Shown here piece by piece: positions 23,383-33,994 of a DNA stretch of 64,000 nt (position 1 is its first letter; each line of letters begins with the position of its first letter). Made by a program: the position numbers and the translations under genes. The notes under the pieces are model-generated. The model did no database searches. It was not told the origin of the DNA and saw only the letters and a list, made by a program, of their open reading frames with translations. Source of the DNA: Pempheris klunzingeri (lineage: Eukaryota; Chordata; Actinopteri; Acropomatiformes; Pempheridae); NCBI RefSeq assembly GCF_042242105.1, contig NC_092032.1, positions 12,325,915 through 12,389,914 on the forward strand. The letters run 5' to 3'.

Positions 23383-26300
23383 TCACACAGCTGAGCTGCC
23401 GTCATGGCCCAGAATGTGGCTGATGTTGTGGGCAGGGCGGTTGGGCTGCTTGCCAGAGTCGGCGGAGGAGGTGTTTGAGAGAGACAGCAGGGGAGACATG
23501 GGCATGGCCGAGCCATCAGTGGGCATGCCTGTGGCGATCTCAGGGAACAGTGAGGTGAGGCTGAAGTTGGATATGTGAGGGGTGATTCCCGATGAGTTGG
23601 CAATGGGCATTGGGGGCATATCTGGAAGTAAAGGAAAGCTGGCCTGGCCAAAGCCCACAGGCCGAGGCGGGGAGAGGATCGAGCCGAAGCGGTTATTGAG
23701 TGGAGGAGCGCTGCCTTTGTCTGTGCTCGGGCTGGTAAACATTTGGTTGGGAAAGTATTGAAGGGTGACATCGCTGGGAAGGCTGGGGTGAGCAGCTGGA
23801 GAATAGGAAGGGTAGAAGGAGGGCAAAGTGTTCTGGGGCTCCACAGGCAGAAGGGAGGGCGTACGGGAGGCGTTGGGCTGGCTGACTGGGGGGATGAATG
23901 TGGAGTTAGCATTGATGGGAGGTGGAGGATTCATCCCTCCCTCAGGAATAAAGGGGAAACCAAAGTTTTGTGTTAGGTGTTGGTCAGGCACCAGGTTGTT
24001 GTCACTAGGAACCTGGGCACTATCTGCCATAAAGCGGACAATAGTGCTGCGCCGTGCCTCCCCTCCAGACTGTGGCCTGCTCAGCAGCACCCCTCCTCCC
24101 GAGGGCAGAGGCAGGTGGCCATCGGGCTCAAAGGGGTTGCTTTGTCTCAGAGTACCTGATCGAGGCCGGTCACCAAGTCTCAGCTTGGTAGGCTGAGTGT
24201 CTCTGCCAATGTGGCGGGAGTGCTGGCTAACAGCAGTGGGTGGTCTGGAGGGGCCCGAGGAGCGGCCTGGCTCAGAGCTGCTGTGCGGTGTTGGAGGGTG
24301 GGGGAGACCTGTGCGTACACCTGGGCCTCCATGCATATTACTGCTGACCTGAGAAATATGGCCCTTGTTGCCCTCTCCAAGCCGCATAGCTGGGGCCTTC
24401 TGCGTCTGGGGCACACTTGGGCTAGAGGCCTTGGCCTGTATGTCTCCTGAAGAGCTTCCAGGTACACAGCTGTACTCCATGCTCACTGGGGGACAGCACT
24501 GCACTGCTCGCTGGTGGTTGCTCTGCTCAGGCAGGTGGGGAGAGAGGAGGCTTTGCATGAAACTCTGGTGACAACCTTCCTGCTCCCGGGGCAGTGCTGG
24601 TCCAACCTGTACGCCCTGTGAGCCGGGGTGAGCTGCACTGTAGCCGCCACGGTTTCTGCCGTCTGCTGGAGGTCCAACACCCATCCTGAACCCTCCCTGC
24701 TGCTGCCCCTGAGGACCCCTCTGGGAAGGTGGCACTGACTTAGGGGCCATGTCACTCCCACGAGACACCTGAGCCTCAAAACCACTGAGCTGATGTGCTC
24801 CTCCTCCCATGGCCTTGAATGGTGGACACTCAGAGACCCGCTGAACATCAGCGGACCCTGGATGGTCAGAGGGCAGGCGATTCTGTGGGTTGTGTGCAAT
24901 GTTGGCCTTCCCTCGTGACGCGTCCAGATAACCGCGCAGGTCTGGCTGCTCCTGTGTGGCACCGCGCCCCGGCTGAAGGTGGAGACCCATGCGCTGTTGC
25001 TGTTCACCACTTGTGGAACTTTTACCTATGAGCGCCTCTGCAGAATAGTTTGAAACACGGTGACGTTCCTGCCGGGACGGAGCGCAGGACAGGTCAGATG
25101 ACCGGGACACGGGATTGCTGGGAGGAGAGATGAGCTGCTGCTCCAGAGTCCTGGAACTCATCATCCTCTGCATAGCATTATGGTCCTGACCAGGCTGAGG
25201 GAGAGGAAGTGTTACAGCTGGATTACCATAAAACACTTATAGTAGCATAACATGGTGCACATGCTCCACCAATCCAAAACCACGAGTCTAACTTTTAGTC
25301 ATCGGTATTTTTAATTTATACTGTGTCCATCTATAAATGTCTGGCAAAATATTACAATTTTCATGTTTATTTCTTAAAATTATTTACAACCTTGAATTAT
25401 CATTCCTTTGTGGCTAAGAGAGCAGGGCTGCTTTTTTATTGCAAGGACCAGGAAAGAAAAAGCTCCAAGGCAAACGTTTCGTTTTTGTTTTTGCTGTATA
25501 AATGTGGTCTGCTGCAGTGGATTGCTAAAACTAGGCCTTTGTAACAGGACCAGTGTTATCAGCCACAGTGCCAGGTTGAACAACAATTCCTGTAAAAAAT
25601 ACCAACATACTAGTTTCAATTCTTTTTTTCTGCTGGGACAAATCTGGAACAATTACTTTACTAAATGGTAAATGTAAATTAATTGGAAATCAAATTTGAC
25701 ATTGCTAGACTTTTTGTTCATTAGTTGTATGTTTAAATATTTTTTATCACACTCTCCTTATCTACCATCATTCAGTCTATATTTATAATTCACGTTATCT
25801 CACTTTTCATGCAGAGCAGGTCGAGATGACATTCTTTAATTAAGAGACACCCAACGATTCAAGAATTCAAAACGAAGGATTTAAGAGCTCAAACTAATTG
25901 TGATACCAACCTTGAGATGCTCCTGCTGGGCCAGGTGGCTGCTGTGGTGAGCTCTTGATCCTGCTGCCTGGGCTTCACAGCTCTTCTCCTGGTGTCTAAA
26001 GTGCTGCTGCTGGATCTGCTGCTGCAGATGCTGCTGGTGCCTGGAGTGGGAGCTCTGCTGCTGCTGTAACTGCTGCTGCTGTTGGTGTTGTTGATGCTGT
26101 GTTTGCTGTTGGTGTGTCTGCTGTTGGTGCTGTTGGGGATGCGACTGTTGGTGTTGCGTTGGCTGTTGATGCTGCTGTGATTGTTGGTGTGACTGTTGTT
26201 GATGCTGCTGCGGCTGCTGTGAGTGCTGCTGATGCTGTGTCTGTTGTTGATGCGAGTGCTGCTGCGGCTGCTGAACTCCAGACTTTTCCAGGTGATGCTG

Positions 26301-29300
26301 CTTCTGTTGCAGGCCAGCAGGTGAACCAGTTTGACTGCCTCTGACAAGTCCCCGCTTCTTCTGCACATGCTGCTGCTGCTCCTGCTGTTGCTGCTGCTGA
26401 AGCGCCCTCTGGTGTAGTGAGTGGCGCTGTGCGGGGTCAGGCTGTGTAAGGTGGTGTTGTAAATGATAGAGATGGTGTCTCTGTTGCTCTTGCTGCTGCT
26501 GTTTCATGTAAAGGTTTCCTCCCAGGTGCTGGCCAGGCTGGCTTGCAGCATGCTGTGGATGACCCTGCGGCACATGAAGCACACCTGGCTGGTTCTGCTC
26601 AGGGGGTCCTTGAGGAGGGCAGTGTCCATCTGTGGGCCGAACTACTGGGCTCATGAATGAGTTTGTGGAGAAGAGGGGGCCTCCACTTTCTGTATTAATC
26701 CTTGTCATGACAGCTGAGGACGTGGGGGGCAGCTGTCCCATCATCTGACTGTGGTCGGGTGCTTTGATGTCCATATGGCTTACAGTGGTAGCTGATGGAG
26801 GGCAAGGCTTGGGCCGTTTTCCAGTGTTAAGCATCACCTCCTCCTGGGCCTGCCGCTTGGAGATGATCTTCACTTGTCGCTCACCCACGCCAACTCCAGC
26901 CTGAGCCCGCATTAATGCAGTCTTCAAGGGGGTGTACTCATTCAGCTGCGCAGCACCTGAGCAGGGTGAGAGGGCATTGTTTGGGGGCTGGGATATGTGG
27001 GCTGAGGTCCCCACAGGTGAGGGAACTGAGCCCTGTTGAGCAGCAAGACTGGGGGAACCAGGGTAGGGTTGCTGACTGGAGCTGGGCCTGATCAGGTTGT
27101 TGACACTAAGGCTAGCCACAGTGCCGCTCTGGGATGAGCTCTGAGACTGGACCTGGGGGAGAGTCTGAGACTGGGAGTATGAGATGTTGTGTGGATGTCT
27201 GCTTCCATTGGGCCCACTGACGGACCCCTCCCCAGCCTGTCCTCTGACAGATACCTGTGCAGCTGTTTTAACTGCGACTGTGTCCACAGGTTTAGTCACT
27301 TTAGCCTGCTGTCCATTTGAGCCCCTTTCTTTACTGCTAGACACTGGTGGGGGTTTGGGGGGCTCCCATGTGGCTGTGGTGGGGTTTGCTGAAGCAGTGT
27401 TGTCACCAGAGCAGCCTCCAGTCCGCCGTCCTGGACTATCCTGTTCTAATATGGCCATCGCCAGCATTTCTGCCTGCTCAGAGGTGAAAGTAAATGTTCC
27501 AAAGGAGCCGGATGACGCACTAATACTGTGGCCCTGCGGAAGCATGGATGCCACAGAGAACCCTCTGCCTCCCCCAGCCCCTGTAGACATGGGAGAGTCT
27601 GTCTGTCTGCTAGATGTCATAGGATGCTCTATGGTTTGATCGTCAAGGTTAGTATACACCTGTTGAGATAGGGCAAAATCCTTTCTTGAGGGGCTGTCAG
27701 AGGTCACCGCCACCAAGCCCTCTTTCTGTGCTGCTGTGGAGCGTCTCTCTTCCTGGGCCTCCCTGTCTCTTCTAGGCTGCTGGGGTGTCTTGACTTCAGC
27801 AGATTGGCAGGAGGAGGAATTGGCCATATTCGTGTCAGTCTGCTGTGCAGGAGCTCTACTGGTAGGGACCCTTTTCCTAAACTCTGAATTTGTTGTTGGC
27901 GCTGTAACAGAGCTGTGGGCTGCGGTAAAAGCTGCAGCAGGTGATGAGAGCACCTCGGTTGTGGAGACCAAGGGTGAAGTGGTGGCCTGAGACTCAGGTT
28001 TATTACAAGGTAGAGGAGCCTGGGTGTTGGATCCCTGGGGACAACATGCTGAAGTTGGTTGGGTAGCCTGATTTAAAGATACTGGTGCAGGTGCTGTGAT
28101 ATTGCTGGTGCAGACAGGAGTCAGACATGCAGTTGAAACAGTGGTGGAAGTGTAATGAGACTCAGTGTCCACTGCAGAACTGACCACAGATCTGCTCTGT
28201 CTAGAAACAGCAGTGGTGGCATCTGACTTACTTTGTGTTGTGCCAGTTGCTGAACCGGTAGTTGTCTGTTTAACCTCTGGAACTGAAAGTTTGGCTACGG
28301 TTGAGTTGTTGCCAGAAACTACAGCTGATTTACTCTCTATGGCCACAGCTGCACTGACTGATGGCTTGACCGATGTGGTACTGACGGTTGTAACTGCAGT
28401 TCCCACACCACTAGTGTTACTATGACTGAATATAACATCAGCCGGAGTTGCACTGACAGAATTTTTGCTCTGTGGGTGGGATTGACTAAATACAGTTGAC
28501 TCATTAGATGAACTACACACAATCATTACCTGACTGTTTTGTGTAGAGGTGATATTTGCCATAATAGCTCCACTACAATCTGTAGTTGTGACAGCTGTGG
28601 TACAGGTAGAGGGCATGTCTGTGACTTTTACAATCGAGGACTGTAAAACTTGAGATACTGTAACTTGAGCTGCCTGGCTTTCTCCTGCAGAAGCCACTGG
28701 CTTGGTTGAAACAGTAACGACAGGCTGCACCGGACTGGGCTCTTTTTTCTTGACTGGTTTAGTTCTTTTAGCAGTTGCCCTCGTAGTATTCAAAGTAATG
28801 CGAAGCCTCTTTCCTGAAGGCTTAGAGGCATTACCCACCAGTCCTGGTTTGACTGGGTTCAAACAAGGTACCTGTAGCTGTCGGGCAGGTAGAGTATGTG
28901 CACTTACAGGGACGGATGCTGGAGCAGGAGGCTGCTTCTGCTGGACTACTGTTGGTGGAGCAGCTGGAGGCTGACCATTGTTCTGGCTAGAAATTGTAAG
29001 TGGGAGGCCCTGAGAGATACTCTGATTGAGACTGCTGAGTGCCCCTAAACTGTTCAGGGCCACATTAGTAGTTGGTTCTTCCGTGGTGGTGGGCTGGACC
29101 AGCTGGAGTGTACTCTGGCCACCCTGGGAGCTGGATTTGTCAGAGGTCTTCATAGGCTGCAAGGCAAACACCTGGCCGTTCACAGTGATAGTCTGTGGCG
29201 TTGGAGGAACCGGTGGGGAAGAGGAAGCCAGGGTGACCTGAAGGGGATGGCTAATTTGAGACTGAGCAGGGCGCGGTAGAATGTGCACAAGTTGCTTTCC

Positions 29301-31675
29301 ACCAACACTCTGTAGAGAAGCGACAGACGTTGGACTACTAGTTGTGGGTAATTGAGTGGACACAACAGGTACTGCAGCAGGCACAGGTGCAGTCACCACG
29401 CCAACCTGAGGATTCTGTGGGGCAGGTGTGGCCTGATTGGGTGCCTGGATGATTACAATATGCTGACAGGGTGTCTGATTGGTTATTTCCTCCCTTACAA
29501 CCGGCTGGGTGGAGCAAGTGCTGGCTTGCTGCAGGATAACCACACTAGGTTTGTTAGTGTTCTGTGATGCTGTTACACCTGAGGCTGTTGCTCCGGTTGG
29601 ATTCACCTGTAGCACCTGCATGGTCTGAAGGAGGGGCAGCACGGTGGCCTGTGGCTGTTGCACCAGGGCTGGCTGGGAGAGGGGCTGAGGCTGGGTTATG
29701 AGGCCTGTCGGAGGATGGGGAACCAATGATGCTGGTTGAAGTACAGCAGGCTGGGTCTGTGACACAACCGTGGGATGGGCCACCACAGCTGGCTGGGGCA
29801 CTATTGCTGACTGGGGGAGAACAGCACACTGAGGTTGGGGGGCTAGGACAGGCTGAGGCTGAGCCTGGTTCAGGATTGCTGGCCGTAGCTGGGGTGCTCT
29901 CTGAAAGGGCTGTGCTTGAATGTGAGCTGTAATGGGTGCTTGCTGTACAGGGACATGTGGTTGCATCTGTATTTGAATGGGCTGAACAGAAGGTTTGTTG
30001 CCCATTGGACACACAGTCACCTGCTGGACAGCCTGGGTGGTGTTGATGACCTCTGGGGTGGGGAGAGTCTGGCAGACTGGCTGCACTGTGTTTCCTGCCA
30101 TCTGCAGTGTTGTCCATGTAGTCTGTGTGCTGCCTGCCGCCCCAGGCCTAAGAAGGCCTTGGCTGTTAGGGATAGCTGTGTAATTTACAGTACTGATTGA
30201 AGTGTCCTGTGAAACCCAAGAGCAAACCTCTGAGACTGTTGCTCTGGATGTGGGTGCAGACTGGGAGGTGGGATTGGACATGGGCTGAGCAGGGCTTTCA
30301 GTGGGAAGGTGTGAGGCCGAAGTGGTTGCTATGGTGACAGTCTGGGCTGGGGCGGCAGGCTGTGGTTGTTGGGGCAGGGCTGTGGTGGCTGCAGGGATCT
30401 GGAGGGTGATGTAAGACACAGAGGGTGGCAGAGAAGGGGCTGCAGCCGGTGTCTCGACCACACATTGCTCTATCATTCTCAGGCCTGGTGTAGACTGAGT
30501 GGGTGTAGCAGCTGACCCAGGGAGGAGTGCAGGGGTCGAAGAAGAGGTATTAACTTGCAGCAGGGCTCCATTAACCCTCAACCTGGCACCGATCTCAGAA
30601 GGTGGCTGAAGAATTAAGGTTTCAGAAGGCTGTTTCCCAGGGCTAGTCTCCTTCCCTGCCGGGCACATCACATTGCCATTGGAATAGACGATGATCCCCT
30701 TTGGGAGTTGGTGCGTGGGGGTCACCTTTGCCACCTTGGCGCAGCGCTGTTTGCCCTTCCAGTGGATAGTGGGGTCTTCTAGAATGTTAATATCATGGGC
30801 TTTAAGGAGCTCGATGTACTGAGCACTCTCCCTCCTCAGCTCATCCAACTGACGCCTCAGCCGACGAATCTCCTCCGCTGCACAGAAACCAAGCCCACAA
30901 ATAATGAATCGATCTTACAAAGTCATATGTTAATGATTCTAAGCACTTCAATACAACCTCACTTCAACTTCAAGTATAATTAATTTATGAGAAAATTAAG
31001 TTGTGCACTTCAGCGAAAACAATGTGTGAGGTGTGCAATTATTGAACTTCACCTTGCACTTTATCTCCTCCTTCCAGAAGCATTGTATCATTTTGCTTCT
31101 TCAGTTCTGTGATGTAACGAAACGCCTGGTCCAAGATCATGTTCTTACTCTATAGATAAGGGGATAATGGTCTGATTTTAAAGCATACCATACAGCAGGC
31201 TTGTCCAGACATTAGTTTTACCAAAACATGCTGCTAATACAACAAATCAATAATGCCAGCTTGTCACTTACCTGTTTAAGTGCCTGGGAACAGGGCAGAA
31301 GATTGCCAATGCGGTTGATCCCTGCATTAATCTTCTCTTTTCTGTGTCTCTCAACTATAAGAACAAGATACTAAACTTCAGTTGTATTTATCATGATCAC
31401 TGGTTAAAGAAACACCCCCAATAATACATCTATGTTCACTAAGCAGCAAGGTTTAAACAGAAGCAAAACAAGAGATGTTATTTCACCTGCATTGTGAGAT
31501 TCTTTGTTTTTCTTCTTTCTGCAAAATATGAAATGATGGTTTCTTTTATTACAACTATGTTCATACTCATCCAAGTGCCTGTGCAGACATTTGGCTAAAA
31601 CAACAAAATAGCTCATCTCAAACATCCTTACTTGGGTTTACGACCAGGTGTCTGAGTTTCAGTCATCTCTGGCAT
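23383..31675 (-). CDS. usf3: Upstream transcription factor family member 3 (bHLH-zipper, USF3/KIAA2018)
   Basis: Large nuclear basic helix-loop-helix leucine-zipper protein. Exons in transcription order: 31675-31632, 31518-31487, 31354-31272, 31149-31053, 30877-25911, 25194-23383; together 2344 aa (human about 2245). The N-terminus is MPEMTETQ. The basic region/HLH is about residues 16-76, with HNAVERHRKEKIN at 23-35 and LLPCSQALKQSKNMILDQAF as loop and helix 2. The zipper/coiled coil is about 77-110. The fifth exon (4967 nt) encodes a Ser/Thr/Gln/Pro-rich region, with a Gln/His-rich tract at about 1535-1715. The C-terminus is strongly conserved with the human protein as I remember it (FGSILSPPRPVGF, NRPAHNISHILGH, ending SSAV). 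The DNA-contact H23 and E27 are present, but K31 stands where Max/USF carry arginine; I recall the same lysine in human. The role of the long region is poorly known. Confidence 0.95.
26000..26535 (-). repeat. usf3: Gln/His-rich coding tract in usf3
   Basis: Imperfect CAG/CAA/CAC codon repeats encode Q-rich blocks broken by H, S and T (for example HQQQTQHQQHSQQPQQHQQQ). The mix of CAG, CAA and CAC codons makes it cryptic simple sequence rather than a pure CAG array. Open frames on the opposite strand here (Ala/Val-rich) are shadows. Confidence 0.9.
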
Positions 31676-32304
31676 CCTGTACAAACAGCTGCCGGTAAGA
31701 TAAGGTACCAGTCAACACATTTAACAGCTGGACCTTAAATCCCCTCCGTGCCCGTCCTGCAATGAAAACATGATCCATCCGACAGAATAGGAATTTTAAA
31801 TAAGTGTGATGAGCCCAGCCAACTGAATAACAACACAGAATAATCACTCGGATGCGATGAGCCAGCAGTAATGTTGTCATATAATTTGGTGCAGCAGAAA
31901 CTCTTAGATATCACAGTTAAAATACCTTTTTAAGCTAAACTGAGCCACCACAACAACTAGATGCTAACAAACTGGTGTAGAATAATCAAGCTTTACAGCT
32001 AACCTAAACTCATTTACCTGCATATTACAGTATAATTGCAGACTGTTTAATGAGCGACATGAACAGCAAAAACATGTCCTGATTTACATGGACAATAAGC
32101 GATGTCTAGATAATTATCCCGTCACTTAACTAGCAAAAAACTAGCAACCTGAGCAATTACCCATTCAGCTAGCTTTCTGTTAGCTAGCTGGCTAATAGCT
32201 ATCTTAGCTTACCGTTACCGACATAATTATCACGCAAATTAACGGCGGATTTCTCCGCGTCTCAGCTGATTAAAAGCTGCTAACGAGTCGTAATTTCCAC
32301 TCAC

Positions 32305-32440
32305 CGCTAGCATCGACATTTTGGATGCTGTCTGTCCCGATAAGAACTTTAAGATTGGAGGCTAACTGTTAGCTAGCAAAGCATTCAGCTCAACTCATCT
32401 CTCAAAACAATCCAGTAAACCTAACCTAACCTTGTGTAGA
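32305..32440 (-). other. usf3: probable 5' non-coding exon and promoter-proximal region of usf3
   Basis: On the minus strand a strong donor (GCG|GTGAGT) ends an exon at 32305. Coding exon 2 begins with an acceptor (TACAG|G) immediately before the ATG, so a spliced 5' UTR exon is required and this is the best candidate. Two CCAAT-box sequences (AGCCAATAG near 32466, AGCCAATTA near 32498) lie just upstream. The transcription start is inferred, not seen. Confidence 0.5.
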
Positions 32441-32698
32441 AAGGGGAGGGCTCCCGGGAGCTAATAGCCAATAGGATTTCAGATGTGGGAGGTTTCAGCC
32501 AATTACGAGGCGTATGAGGGCATCCAGGGACGGGTTTACATCGGATGCACCTACATGTTTATGCTGTTCATCTTTCTAAACAGTAGATTTGTTCAAATTA
32601 TTTTTCACCCTCATTTCTGTATATTTAGCAAATAATTAATCATGTACGGGAAACAGAATAAGACAATTAGCAACATATTTACTGCAAATAGTAATTCC

Positions 32699-32704
32699 TT
32701 TATT
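32699..32704 (-). terminator. naa50: polyadenylation signal of naa50
   Basis: TTTATT on plus (AATAAA on minus) is the first clear signal downstream of the naa50 stop. It implies a 3' UTR of about 1.3 kb (32690-33994), with no gene in it, ending only about 0.25 kb from the presumed usf3 start region. Confidence 0.5.
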
Positions 32705-33994
32705 TAGACGTTAAAAAGTCTTACAATATAGAGCTCCAGAAAAGATAAAATTCTTCAAAGAAAGGAAAAAACATGCTTATACTACAGTGGAGAGGACACA
32801 GCTCTCCTTGCATGCAGAGGGGTCAGAGCTTCCTCGGGGTGAAACACTGTTCAAAAAGACCATACCACAACTTGCAAACTATCTGCAGAGCTTCGAAACC
32901 TGATGAAGGTTTGTGCAGCAACAGAAGCTGACTCAGGCAGGTAGTTTGAGAAGACCATTTCTGCAAGGTGGCTACATGGTGGCCAAAGGTGTTGAAGGTA
33001 AGATGTCTCAAAACACTCCCATGTGTTTAGAGACACACATCCTCACACACCTTCATGATACTATGGAAAATAATGCCCAAATGCAATCCTAAACAGCCAA
33101 TCTGTTATTTGAATATCCCCTCATAAAATGTTGAGGAGTGCCCTTCTCAGGAGCACATTCAGTAAAATGATATTTTGTTTGTTTCACTCAGTCAGTTTTC
33201 ACTCTTAGTCGTAAACCCAGGAGAACCTCTGAACCATTTGCCGTCTCAATGTAAAAAATAAAAATAACAGTTGATGGGGAATTAAATAACTAGGCCGGAA
33301 AATAACGTTTTTCAGAAATTATGAGTGGTGACCACGTCTTCCCACCAACTCAAAACCGTTCAGCCTTCCTTTCGCCTGTGCCGAGGGGAAGCATTTCTGC
33401 TTTCCCCCTCTGGACATCACATATCAACAAACTGGTCAGACACATCTCTCATAAATCCCTGGGTTCAAATGGCAAGGGAATAGAGTTGTGACTGTTCCAC
33501 GCAACAAGTCGAAGCATCACTCCAAGCTGACCAGCTGGGACTTTGTGTGTGTGTGTGTCAGTGATGGCCTTTCAAACACTTTTACCGCTTCAAACCAACT
33601 GTTTCCTTTTGCTCGACAGTATTGATATGTCCCCATTAGCTTTATAACCGCATAAAAACAACTCAAACACAAACAGTATGATTTGCAAACACCACACCCT
33701 CCCCCTCCACCAAGTCTAAAACTGTCTGAAGTTGGCAACTTTGTCAGTAGGAGCACTTTTGGATACTGAGCTTTATGTCTTTTCCAATTATCTGTATGAG
33801 GAAAGGGGAGAAATAAAATATGCAAAAATCAAAAGGGGACCCCTTTGCAAAATAAATGCAGCAATTTTTGTACTTTTAAATTTGTTTTCTCTTTTTAGCG
33901 TCCTTTGAAGAAAGTGTTGAATGTGTCGACCCTGGGGCATTTGTCACAGTTCTGTTTCTGTGGAGGCGGGCACATCTGTGCTCTTTCTGTGCCC

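Noticed and set aside
27184-27639. Plus-strand open frames opposite the giant usf3 exon (also 23743-24571, 26099-26344, 28165-28425)
   Set aside because: Shadows of a long coding exon; the minus-strand frame is continuous and matches USF3, while the plus-strand frames lack starts and conservation.
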